In this document: positions 50,078 to 60,413 of the stretch, in pieces
Numbering within the stretch: position 1 is the stretch's first letter
Layout: the number at the start of each line of letters is the position of its first letter
DNA from: Candidatus Desulfovibrio kirbyi
GTDB taxonomy: Bacteria > Desulfobacterota > Desulfovibrionia > Desulfovibrionales > Desulfovibrionaceae
Length of the DNA: 64,000 nt
Direction of reading: 5' to 3'
NCBI GenBank assembly: GCA_013374015.1
Contig: BLLL01000002.1
Coordinates: forward strand, 62,001-126,000
The notes under the pieces: model-generated
Database searches by the model: none
What the model was told of the DNA's origin: nothing
Seen by the model: the letters and a program-made list of their open reading frames with translations, nothing else
Made by a program: the position numbers and the translations under genes

Positions 50078-52469
50078 ATGAAGGTAGCTTTTCTTGACAT
50101 TCAAAATTTTAGAAAACTTCAGTCTGTTCAGATAGAACTTGCAGAAAAGCAGACTGTTTTTGTTGGCGCAAATAATAGCGGCAAAACATCAGCAATACAC
50201 GCTCTTGATAAATTTCTTAATCAAGCAAAGGAACACAAAGAAACAGATGATGAAGACAGTATAAATAGCAGTCTCTGGTTTGTTGTGGAAGATTTTACCC
50301 TTTCTCTATGGGACAAAATAAATAATATTGGCTCGACATGGGAATCACTTAGCGATGATGAGCCATTTCCCGCTCCAGTGCTTGATGAATGGACTGGACT
50401 TTTGCCATTTCTTGATGTCTGGCTCAAAGCTGAGGCGAATGAATACCACTATATCTACAAGCTAATCCCCACTCTTGATTGGGGTGGTGGATTGTTGGGC
50501 ATACGTCTCCGGCTTGAACCAAAAGAAAAACAGTTGGAGCAGTTGCTTGCCGACTATCGACAGACTAGGCAGCGGGCTAAAAAGAATTTGCAACGTTCTC
50601 AATCAGAGGCTGGACAAATATCGCAAAAATATCTAGAGCGAGCCTTTTGGCCTAAGGATATGAAAGATTTTTTAAGCAGGAAACTGCGAACATATTTTGC
50701 GGTTCGCTATTATATTCTTGATCCAACAAAATTCAGTTGTGGTAGTGGTGTTGTCCCTCAAGCTGTGCCAGAGTTTTCTTTTGCCCAAGATGGCGACCCT
50801 TTTGCGGGGATCATACGTGTTGATGCCATCAACGCCCAACGTGGTTTTGAGGATGCTGATGCCGCTATCAAAAATCAGCGTCTAGCCAGCCAATTTTATG
50901 AATATTTCAAAGTCCACCTGAATCCAGAAAACGCCCCTGATTCTCAAGACACTGACTTGCAAGCTATTTTAGCTGTATCACATTCCGAGCAATTATTTGA
51001 TAAAAGTCTGGCAGCATCATTTCAGAAACCAATAAAAGAACTTGAACATCTTGGTTATCCTGGTGTTTACAGCCCAAGCATCAAAGTTAGAACAAAGGTA
51101 CAGAGAAAGGATGTTCTCAGCCATTCAGCAGCAGTGCAATATAGTCTTGATGAAAATGGCAGCCTTGAAACTGATTGGTATCTACCTGAAACGTATACAT
51201 GGTTTAGGGTATCAAAATCTCATTTCTATGGTTTTCAGATTGATGCGTTTTCGAGATGGGTGGATGCGCGTAAACAAAGAAATTATGGAAGAGCGAAAAA
51301 ATGTAAATTCTCCTGAGCCGATACATCTTGTATTTGTTGAAGAGCCTGAAGCTCATCTCCATGCCCAGGTACAGCAAGTATTCATCCGTAAGGCTTACGA
51401 TGTATTGCGTAATAACACGAATTTGGGAGATAAACCACAATTTTCAACGCAACTGATAGTATCTACACATTCAAGTCACATTGCCCATGAATGTGATTTT
51501 GCCGAACTGCGCTATTTTCAGAGGATTCCAGCAACACCAGAGGTCAATATTCCCCATGCACATGTAGTTAACCTGTCCACAGTTTTTGCTGCTGCAAATG
51601 AGCCACAAAGGAGAGGGCAACAACCAAGCACGGAACAAGAGGCAGAGGAAGCAAAACGCCTTGCTACACAAAAATTTGTTACGCGCTATTTACAGACAAC
51701 CCATTGCGATCTCTTTTTTGCGGATGCCGCAATTTTATTTGAGGGAGCAGGGGAACGTATGCTGTTGCCTCACTTTCTTAAATCTTACAAATATGGTGCA
51801 TTATCCTCGTGTTATATTTCACTACTGGAAATTGGTGGTAGTCACGCTTTTCGCCTGAGAAATCTGATTGAACATCTTGGCCTGACAACGCTCATCATAA
51901 CAGATATTGATTCTGTTGAGGCCAATCGTTCCGCCTGTATGGTAGCAAAAGGCGCAAGTCAAAAGACTGCCAATAGTACGTTAAAATCATGGATACCAAA
52001 CAAAGAAAGTATTGATGAGCTACTTGCACTTGATGATAATAGTAAAGAAAAAGTTGAGAGTAATTTTGGCGCGGCTATCCGCGTTACCTATCAAACGGCA
52101 GTTAATACTTGTATTGCTTGTAATCCAGAAGAAATATTTCCTCGCACATTTGAAGACGCACTGATTGCTGAAAATATAGCATTATTTGATAATGAAAGTA
52201 TTGATGACAATTTTACACAATTAATAAAAATAAAATCTAAGCTGTCAGACACACAAAATTCTTCTCTACAAAAAAAACTATTTGAATTGATTGCTAAAGA
52301 TAATTCATTTAATAAGGCTGCATTCGCCCTTGAGTTGTTATTTCATATAGACACTAATGAAATACAGATTCCAAATTATATAAAAGAAGGGCTTGCATGG
52401 CTTTGCAAGAAACTTGTCATTCCTAATACCATACAACAAGCTGTGGCAGCGGATGAGGAAGCGCAATGA
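50078..52469 (+). pseudogene. OLD-family ATP-dependent endonuclease (Gabija GajA-like), split by a +1 frameshift near 51195-51200
   Basis: ORF 50078-51316 has VFVGANNSGKTSAIHALDKFL (Walker A); ORF 51042-52469 has GLGYQNLISMVFRLM, VFVEEPEAHLHAQ, QLIVSTHSSHIA and TOPRIM-like LFEGAGERMLLPHFL...LIITDID. Confidence 0.8.
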
Positions 52470-54406
52470 GCCTCCCTGAGTCATCGCAGCTTACGCAAAA
52501 AGTCAGATGGCAAGAGGAAGCTGATACAACTATTCAACACTGTCTTTCCCTTGACCATCCCCAAAGTTTTTTTCTGTTCGCTGGAGCCGGTTCAGGCAAA
52601 ACAGGTTCTTTGGTTGCCGCATTAGACTTTGCCCGTGACAGTCTTGGCAAAAAACTTTTTCGTGATAAACGTCAGATTGGCGTGATTACATATACCAATG
52701 CTGCGGCAGATGAAATCATTCGTCGTAGCAAGCAATTCCCCTGTTTTTCCATCAGCACAATTCATAGTTTCGCGTGGCAGTTAATAAATCCATTTCAAGG
52801 GGATATCAAGACGTGGCTGACAAACAAACTGCAAAGCGACATCAAAGAATTGGAGCAAGGAAAAAGCCGTTCCAACGCATTTGAAATATCGCAAAAATGT
52901 GAGCGGTTGCGAAAGATTTCTATTAGTCATAGATTTACATATAGCCCCACTGGAGCCAACAGTGGGCGCGATTCATTAAACCATGGAGAAGTGATCAGTA
53001 TTTGTGCAGATTTTTTGACACGCCCCCTGATGCAGGAAATCTTTATCAGCCACTATCCAATACTGCTCATTGATGAAAGTCAGGATACTCGAAAAGAACT
53101 GATGGAAGTGTTTTTGGGCATACAGCATCGGTATCCTACGCAATTTATGCTCGGCCTTTTCGGTGACATGATGCAGCGTATTTATATGGACGGCAAGGAG
53201 CATCTGGCAGATTCAATCGGTGATGGTTGGGCTACTCCGGCCAAAGCAATCAATCATCGGTCGCCCAAGCGTATCATTCAGCTTATTAACGCAATTCGTA
53301 GTGAATCTGATGACCACCGGCAAAGCCCACGAGAAGACGCAGAAGAAGGAGCTGTGCGTGTATTTATCACCAATTCGACTTTTGCTGATAAGGAGGCGTT
53401 TGAGCAAAATGTCTGCCGTAAAATGGTGGATATGACGGGTGATGCTGCATGGAGTGCCCCTGATGCCAATGTGAAAATATTGACGCTGGAACACAAAATG
53501 GCATCTGTGAGACTTGGTTTTGCAGATATATATGATGCTTTTGATATTTCCAAAAAATTAAGATCACGTGCTTTTGAAAAGCTGACCTCTCTCAATCCAA
53601 AACCGCAAATTCGTGACCTTGCTTTTATTACCGAAATACTCCTGCCTCTTGTCCATGCTCACCGCATGGGAGATCGTTTCGGCGTGGCGAGTATTTTAAA
53701 GACACACTCCCCTCTTTTGCAGCCAGTTTCCGAGAATGTCCACGTTGATTCTGAACTCACACGTCAAGTCAAAGGAGCCAAACTTGCAAGCGAAGCATTG
53801 TTTAGGCTGTGGACAGATAATGCTGACCCCACGCTCAAAAGTATTGTTTCCTCTCTGTTAGACACCAACTTGCTGGATGTGCCTGACCGTCTAAAGCATG
53901 GGGCCGTTACAGCTAATGAAAGGGAAATGACAGGCACTTCGCCTGAGATTCATTTGGTTGAGGAAGAGGGGACTGATGGTATCGACTCAGAGGAGCGCAA
54001 CAAACGCCAAATGGCATGGGCTGCGTTCGTTAATGTGCCTTTTTCTCAACTTATATTGTTTCACCAGTATATCAAAGGAGAAAGCCTGTTTGATACTCAC
54101 CAAGGGGTTAAGGGCTTGGAATTCCCCCGTGTGATGGTCATTCTGGACGACGAGGCTGCTGGAGGGCATTTATTCAGCTATGACAAACTATTTGGTGCAA
54201 AAAGCCTGACTAAAATTGACAAAGACAATATCAGAAGCAATAAAGACAACTCACTGACACGCACAAGGCGACTTTTTTATGTGATTTGCAGCCGCGCACA
54301 GGAAAGCCTTGCGATTGTCATTTATTCCGTAAACCCAAGCCAAATACGCAGCACTTTGCTTGAAAAACATATTTTCGCTGAAGATGAGATCATTCTCAGC
54401 CAATAA
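52466..54406 (+). CDS. UvrD/Rep-family SF1 helicase (Gabija GajB-like)
   Basis: FLFAGAGSGKTGSLVAAL, VITYTNAAADEI, ILLIDESQDTRKELM, FGDMMQRIY, THQGVKGLEFPRVMVI, TRTRRLFYVICSRAQESLAI; ATGA overlap with upstream gene. Confidence 0.85.
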   Translation: MSLPESSQLTQKVRWQEEADTTIQHCLSLDHPQSFFLFAGAGSGKTGSLVAALDFARDSLGKKLFRDKRQIGVITYTNAAADEIIRRSKQFPCFSISTIHSFAWQLINPFQGDIKTWLTNKLQSDIKELEQGKSRSNAFEISQKCERLRKISISHRFTYSPTGANSGRDSLNHGEVISICADFLTRPLMQEIFISHYPILLIDESQDTRKELMEVFLGIQHRYPTQFMLGLFGDMMQRIYMDGKEHLADSIGDGWATPAKAINHRSPKRIIQLINAIRSESDDHRQSPREDAEEGAVRVFITNSTFADKEAFEQNVCRKMVDMTGDAAWSAPDANVKILTLEHKMASVRLGFADIYDAFDISKKLRSRAFEKLTSLNPKPQIRDLAFITEILLPLVHAHRMGDRFGVASILKTHSPLLQPVSENVHVDSELTRQVKGAKLASEALFRLWTDNADPTLKSIVSSLLDTNLLDVPDRLKHGAVTANEREMTGTSPEIHLVEEEGTDGIDSEERNKRQMAWAAFVNVPFSQLILFHQYIKGESLFDTHQGVKGLEFPRVMVILDDEAAGGHLFSYDKLFGAKSLTKIDKDNIRSNKDNSLTRTRRLFYVICSRAQESLAIVIYSVNPSQIRSTLLEKHIFAEDEIILSQ

Positions 54407-54437
54407 AGTATTTGACATTAAGAAAGGCACAAGCATC

Positions 54438-56408
54438 ATGGACAAACTCAAAATGCACTCCCCGGACATGACACAGGAAAATATCACCCGTATCCGCGAA
54501 CTTTTCCCCAACTGTGTCACCGAGGCCCATGATGAAAAGGGCGAAGTCAGGTTTGCGGTGGATTTTGATCTGCTGCGGCAGGAACTTTCCGATTCTCTGG
54601 TGGAAGGCCAGCAGGAACGCTATCGCCTTGATTGGCCCGGTAAGCGTCAGGCTTTACTCACTGCCAATGCTCCCATAGCCAAGACCTTGCGCCCCTGCAG
54701 GGAAGAAAGCGTTGATTTTGATACAACGAAAAATTTGTATATTGAGGGCGACAATCTGGATGCTCTGAAGCTCTTGCAGGAAAGCTATCTTGGCAGGGTC
54801 AAGATGATTTATATTGATCCGCCGTACAATACCGGCAATGATTTTATCTATAAAGATGATTTTTCGGAAAATACGGATGAATATTTTGTGCGGTCAAATC
54901 AAAAGGATGAAGAAGGCAACAGACTTTTTGCAAATACAGAAAGCAACGGGCGTTTTCATTCTGATTGGTTGAGTATGATGTATGGTCGTTTGAAACTTGC
55001 AAGGACATTATTGCGTGACGATGGGGTTATTTTTATCAGTATTGATGATAATGAAGTTGCGCAGTTGAGGAAGATTTGCGAAGAGGTGTTTGGGAGTGGA
55101 AATTTTGTTAATCAAATTGCTTGGGTAAATAACATTACGGGTAGGCAAATATCAGGATTGGGTGCGGCAAAGACTTACGAATATATTTTGATATATGCTA
55201 AAAATATTTCAAATCTATCAGTCTTTACTATATCCATAAATTTTGCAAAATCTGCAATGCCGGATGCTTATAAGGGGTTTAATAAGGATATACGGACGGA
55301 TGAACGCGGTGAATATGCCGTTGGGGATACTTTGTACAACCACAATCGTATATTTAATGAGGAAACACGACCGAACCTTGTTTTTTCCATATATTACAAT
55401 CCAGATACCGGAGCCATTGAACCTGACAATATTGGTGTTACCAAACAGGATTTTGTAGAATTGCTGCCACATAAAAATGGCGATGGCACTCATAAATACC
55501 ATGCGTGGAGATGGTCGCGGCAAAAAGTGGTCAATGAAAATTACGACCTAATCGTATTGCCAACAAATTCTGGTGGCTATGAAATCTATACCAAGATCCG
55601 TGAATTCAATAAGACAATCCTAAAAGACATTATTACTAACATATCGAATGGCGATACTGAATTCAAACAACTGTTTGAAGGCAAAAAGTGTTTTGACTAT
55701 CCCAAGTCATCTGACTTGTTAAAAACACTCTTTGGTGCTGTTTCAATTTCAGCCGACAGTACCATACTCGACTTCTTCTCCGGTTCCGCCACCACAGCCC
55801 ACGCCGTCATGCAGCTTAACGCCGAAGACGGCGGCAATCGTCAGTTCATCATGGTGCAGTTGCCTGAAGTTTGCGCTGCTGGCAGCGAAGCAGCTAAAGC
55901 CGGATATGAAAACATCTGCGAAATCGGCAAGGAACGCATCCGCCGTGCCGGCAAAAAAATCAAGGCAGCACGTCCCCTCACCACACAAAACTTGGACATC
56001 GGCTTTCGCGTCCTGAAAGTTGATTCCTCCTGCATGGAAGACGTGTACTACACACCGGACGCCACCAGCCAAAAACAATTGAGCCTGTTTACGGACAACA
56101 TCAAGAAGGATCGCCGCGACAAGCCGGAAGACCTGCTCTTTCAGGTACTCATTAACTGGGGCGTGGAACTGCACCTGCCCATCACACCCAAAACCATTCA
56201 GGGCAAAAAAGTCTTTTTCGTGGATGAAAACAGCCTTGTCGCCTGCTTCGACTCCGGCATAAATGATGCTTTCATCAAGGAACTTGTCAAGTTCCAGCCC
56301 TTGCGTGTTGTCTTTCGTGATGGCGGTTTTGCTTCAGATGATGCCCGCATCAACGCCGAACAGATATTTAAGCAACTATCGCCGGAAACCGAGGTAAAGG
56401 TGCTGTGA
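54438..56408 (+). CDS. Type III restriction-modification system methyltransferase (Mod)
   Basis: [78 protein letters not shown]. Confidence 0.92.
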   Translation: MDKLKMHSPDMTQENITRIRELFPNCVTEAHDEKGEVRFAVDFDLLRQELSDSLVEGQQERYRLDWPGKRQALLTANAPIAKTLRPCREESVDFDTTKNLYIEGDNLDALKLLQESYLGRVKMIYIDPPYNTGNDFIYKDDFSENTDEYFVRSNQKDEEGNRLFANTESNGRFHSDWLSMMYGRLKLARTLLRDDGVIFISIDDNEVAQLRKICEEVFGSGNFVNQIAWVNNITGRQISGLGAAKTYEYILIYAKNISNLSVFTISINFAKSAMPDAYKGFNKDIRTDERGEYAVGDTLYNHNRIFNEETRPNLVFSIYYNPDTGAIEPDNIGVTKQDFVELLPHKNGDGTHKYHAWRWSRQKVVNENYDLIVLPTNSGGYEIYTKIREFNKTILKDIITNISNGDTEFKQLFEGKKCFDYPKSSDLLKTLFGAVSISADSTILDFFSGSATTAHAVMQLNAEDGGNRQFIMVQLPEVCAAGSEAAKAGYENICEIGKERIRRAGKKIKAARPLTTQNLDIGFRVLKVDSSCMEDVYYTPDATSQKQLSLFTDNIKKDRRDKPEDLLFQVLINWGVELHLPITPKTIQGKKVFFVDENSLVACFDSGINDAFIKELVKFQPLRVVFRDGGFASDDARINAEQIFKQLSPETEVKVL

Positions 56409-56515
56409 AGCGCGGCAAACTTTGCAAAAATGCGGACAAGTTGTCGTCCGTCGAGCAGGCTTTTCTGGAAAGCATCAAACAGGCGCAAAAAAAGCTGGAA
56501 GGGAAAAATTCATGA
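56405..56515 (+). CDS. 36-aa microORF between mod and res
   Basis: GTG start overlaps the mod stop, TGA stop overlaps the res [39 protein letters not shown]. Confidence 0.55.
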   Translation: MKRGKLCKNADKLSSVEQAFLESIKQAQKKLEGKNS

Positions 56516-59500
56516 AGCTCAAATTCAAAATACAGCCTTTTCAGGCGGAAGCTGTATCTTCTGTGGTTGATTGTTTTGCCGGGCAGCAATTTTCTTCCGG
56601 TCTGTCCTACCGTATTGACCCCGGCAAGGAGCGCAAGCCGGCTCGTCCTGTGCAGGTAAATTTATCCCTTCAGGAGCCGGAAGAATCTCCCGGCTGGAAA
56701 AATGCCGATTTGACTATCCCTGAAGAAGCCCTGCTGGACAATATTCACGCAGTACAGCGCAGGCAAAACCTCTTTTTATCGGATACATTATCCGAAAGCG
56801 CAGGTTGCCGATGCAATTTGGACGTGGAGATGGAAACCGGCACGGGCAAAACTTATTGTTATATTAAAACTATTTTTGAATTACATGAACGCTACGGCTG
56901 GGGAAAATACATCGTTGTTGTGCCGAGTATTGCCATCCGCGAAGGCGTCTATAAATCCCTGCAAATTACAGCCGACCATTTTGCTGAAACCTACCACAAA
57001 AAAGCCCGCTTTTTCATCTACAACTCCAAAAGCCTGCACCAGTTGGAGAGTTTTTCTTCCGACAGCGGCGTCAATGTCATGGTTATCAATATTCAGGCGT
57101 TCAACGCCACAGGTGCTGACAACCGCCGTATTTATGAAGAACTGGACGATTTTCAGTCGCGCAAGCCCATTGACGTTATCAGCGCCAATAGCCCCATACT
57201 CATTCTGGATGAGCCGCAGAAAATGGAAGGCGCGAAAACCCTTGAGGCATTGAAAAAATTCAAACCGCTGATGATATTGCGCTACTCTGCCACACACAGA
57301 ACACAGCACAACAAAATCCATCGTCTGGACGCTGTTGACGCCTACAATCAAAAGCTGGTTAAAAAAATCGCCGTGCGTGGCATCAGCGTCAAAGGCATAG
57401 CGGGAACCGCTCCCTATCTGTTTCTGGATTCCATAAAAATTTCCAGCCAGGCTCCAGTAGCCCGTATGGAAATAGAAATGCGGCAGAAAAGCGGTGCCAT
57501 AGTGCATAAACTCAAACGCCTTTGTAAGGGCGATGACCTGTTTGAACATTCCGAGAAACTGAACCAGTACAAAGGCTATGTCATTACAGAAATTGACTCG
57601 CGTTCCAATACCGTGGAATTTGCCAATGGCGTAACCATCAGCAACGTGGAAGCTATGGATGACGGCGCAGAAGACGCGCTGCGGCGCATACAAATTCGTG
57701 AAACCATACAATCCCATCTGGAGAAAGAACAAACACTCCATGCAAGGGGCATCAAAACGCTTTCTCTGTTTTTTATTGATGAAGTCAAAAAATATCGGGA
57801 CTATGACCAGAGCGACGAAAAAGGCGAATATGCCCATATCTTTGAAGAAGAATACACCCAGCTTGTCCAGAAATATACGGCCAACCTTGGGTCAGATAAA
57901 GAAGCACTCAAGGCATACTGGCAGGGCATTGATGTCAGCCGTACCCACAATGGCTATTTTTCCGTAGACAAGCACAAACGACTTGTTGATCCTTTAGTGA
58001 AGAAGACAGGCGAAGAAAAAGGGCTTTCTGATGACGTGTCAGCCTATAAACTTATTCTCAAAGACAAGGAACGCCTGCTTTCCTTTGAGGAGCCGGTACG
58101 TTTTATTTTTTCACATTCCGCCTTGCGTGAAGGCTGGGATAACCCAAATGTCTTTGGCATGTGCATGTTGAAGCACAGTGACAGCAATATTTCACGCCGT
58201 CAGGAAGTGGGGCGCGGTTTGCGCCTGTGCGTCAATCAAAACGGCGAGCGTATTGACACTCCGGCCATAGTGCATGACGTGAATGTGCTGACCGTTGTTA
58301 CCGGCGAGAGCTACACGGATTTTGTCTCGAACCTGCAAAAAGAAATCAGCGAGGCACTGTCTGCGCGTCCACGCAAGGCTGATGCGACCTACTTTACGGG
58401 TAAGACTTTGCGGACGGAAACGGGTGATGTCCAGGTTACTCCCATCATGGCAAACCAGATTTATCGCTACCTTGTCAAAAATGACTACACAGATAACTTC
58501 GATGCCATTACAGCGGACTACACCACAGCCAGAGAGCAGGGAACGCTTGCAGCTCTACCACCGGAACTTGCTCCATATGCGGATCAAATTCTTACTCTGA
58601 TTGACAATGTGTACAGCGAATCGCAGCTTCCGTTGCCGGAAAATGAGCGTGAGCAACAAATCAATCATTTGAACAAAAATTTTGATAAAAAGGAATTTCA
58701 GAACCTTTGGGACAAAATCAACCACAAGGCCGTGTACAGCGTTCATTTTGATTCGGCGGAACTGGTTAAAAACTGCATTACGGCTATTGATAAAGAACTT
58801 AAAGTTGCTCCGTTGCTCTACACGGTTGACTCCGGCACTCAAAATCAAAGCGTGACCGTTGAGGAATTGCGGAAAGGCGCGACATTCCGGCTGGAAAACA
58901 CGACTACAGACACTCTTGAAGGCTCTGCACACTCACAGGTGAGCTATGATCTCGTCGGCAAACTTGCGGAGAACACACAGTTGACGCGAGCGACCGTAGG
59001 CAAAATTCTTTGCAGCATTACGCCGGATGTCTTTGACAAATTTAAACAAAACCCTGAACAGTTCATCACCGAGGCTACACGCCTGATTCGGGAGCAAAAG
59101 GCGACAATTATCATTGAACGCCTGAGTTATGATACCACTGCCGAAAAATACGATTCCGGCATCTTCACCTCTCCGCCGCAAAAAATTGCCAAGAGCGCCG
59201 TCAAAGAAAAGCTGAAAAGGCATATCTACGACTACGCCGTGACGCAATCCGGCGTGGAGCGTGAATTTGTGGAAAAGCTGGATGTCAGCGATGAGGTGGT
59301 TGTGTACGCCAAACTGCCCGGCGGATTCTTTATCCCCACGCCCGTGGGCGACTATAACCCGGACTGGGCAATCGCCTTCAAGGAGGGTAAGGTTAAACAC
59401 GTCTACTTTGTGGCTGAAACCAAGGGTTCCATGTCTACAATGCAACTAAAGGCTATTGAAAAGAACAAAATCGAATGCGCCAGAAGGTTTTTTGAAAAAC

Positions 59501-59580
59501 TGAATACTGCGGCGCGGGATAAAGTTAAATACGATGTTGTGACCACCTACGGGAAGCTGATGGAAATTGTAACGCTCTGA
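56512..59580 (+). CDS. Type III restriction endonuclease subunit (Res), DEAD/DEAH helicase-nuclease
   Basis: [88 protein letters not shown]-terminal [23 protein letters not shown] nuclease motif. Confidence 0.92.
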   Translation: MKLKFKIQPFQAEAVSSVVDCFAGQQFSSGLSYRIDPGKERKPARPVQVNLSLQEPEESPGWKNADLTIPEEALLDNIHAVQRRQNLFLSDTLSESAGCRCNLDVEMETGTGKTYCYIKTIFELHERYGWGKYIVVVPSIAIREGVYKSLQITADHFAETYHKKARFFIYNSKSLHQLESFSSDSGVNVMVINIQAFNATGADNRRIYEELDDFQSRKPIDVISANSPILILDEPQKMEGAKTLEALKKFKPLMILRYSATHRTQHNKIHRLDAVDAYNQKLVKKIAVRGISVKGIAGTAPYLFLDSIKISSQAPVARMEIEMRQKSGAIVHKLKRLCKGDDLFEHSEKLNQYKGYVITEIDSRSNTVEFANGVTISNVEAMDDGAEDALRRIQIRETIQSHLEKEQTLHARGIKTLSLFFIDEVKKYRDYDQSDEKGEYAHIFEEEYTQLVQKYTANLGSDKEALKAYWQGIDVSRTHNGYFSVDKHKRLVDPLVKKTGEEKGLSDDVSAYKLILKDKERLLSFEEPVRFIFSHSALREGWDNPNVFGMCMLKHSDSNISRRQEVGRGLRLCVNQNGERIDTPAIVHDVNVLTVVTGESYTDFVSNLQKEISEALSARPRKADATYFTGKTLRTETGDVQVTPIMANQIYRYLVKNDYTDNFDAITADYTTAREQGTLAALPPELAPYADQILTLIDNVYSESQLPLPENEREQQINHLNKNFDKKEFQNLWDKINHKAVYSVHFDSAELVKNCITAIDKELKVAPLLYTVDSGTQNQSVTVEELRKGATFRLENTTTDTLEGSAHSQVSYDLVGKLAENTQLTRATVGKILCSITPDVFDKFKQNPEQFITEATRLIREQKATIIIERLSYDTTAEKYDSGIFTSPPQKIAKSAVKEKLKRHIYDYAVTQSGVEREFVEKLDVSDEVVVYAKLPGGFFIPTPVGDYNPDWAIAFKEGKVKHVYFVAETKGSMSTMQLKAIEKNKIECARRFFEKLNTAARDKVKYDVVTTYGKLMEIVTL

Positions 59581-59591
59581 GGAGAAAGAAC

Positions 59592-60167
59592 ATGAAAATA
59601 ACTGTGCTTGAAATAATTGCGGGAATTGTGGGACTGCTTTCAGGCTTTCAATCCTTGGCTCACGCTGCTGACGCCAATGCGGGAGGGAAAAAAGTGTTAA
59701 TCCTTTATTATTCATGGAGCGGCAACACCCGTGAACTTGCAAAGCAGATACAGGCGCAGACCGGCGGCGATCTTGTTGAACTGGAAACAGTGACTCCCTA
59801 TCCCACTGCTTACAACCAAACAGTGGAACAGGCCAAAAAAGAACTGGAAGCCAACCACTTGCCGCCATTGAAAACGCGCGTGGATAATCTTGCTTCCTAT
59901 GACGTTATTTTCCTCGGTTCGCCAAACTGGTGGTACACGCTGGCCGGACCTGTCAGAACCTTTTTGTCACAAAACAATCTGGCCGGAAAAACGGTTATCC
60001 CGTTTATGACGCACGGCGGCGGGGGGTTTGCCAACAGCCTTAAGGATATTAAGGCATTTTGCCCCAACGCGACTATTTTGGAAGGATTGGCCATACTTGG
60101 AACCAGAGCCAAAAATGCGCAAGGCGATGTGGCGCGCTGGCTGCATACATTGGGAATGGCAAAGTAA
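59592..60167 (+). CDS. Flavodoxin with N-terminal signal peptide
   Basis: Signal MKITVLEIIAGIVGLLSGFQSLAHAA; flavodoxin KVLILYYSWSGNTRELAKQIQ, VIFLGSPNWWYTLAGPVRTFL. Confidence 0.8.
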   Translation: MKITVLEIIAGIVGLLSGFQSLAHAADANAGGKKVLILYYSWSGNTRELAKQIQAQTGGDLVELETVTPYPTAYNQTVEQAKKELEANHLPPLKTRVDNLASYDVIFLGSPNWWYTLAGPVRTFLSQNNLAGKTVIPFMTHGGGGFANSLKDIKAFCPNATILEGLAILGTRAKNAQGDVARWLHTLGMAK

Positions 60168-60413
60168 ACATAAACATGCTGCCCGCATTTGACTCCGGCT
60201 AAATTATCGGTGATCGCTACCCCGCAGAACAGCAAAGACAGATTCAACAAAACTGACGAAGCCGGATATGCCGTGAATCGTGTGTGACAGTCTTTCTTAC
60301 AGTACCGGAGAGACGATGGTCTCTCTAGAGCTTTTCTAAAAATTCATTCGATTGCCTTGGCGATACGGCTTGCCCCGCTTGCCATAACGGGGCATGACTG
60401 CTATTTTTTCCTG

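Noticed and set aside
56881-57837. 318-aa minus-strand ORF
   Set aside because: Antisense to the well-supported res helicase region.
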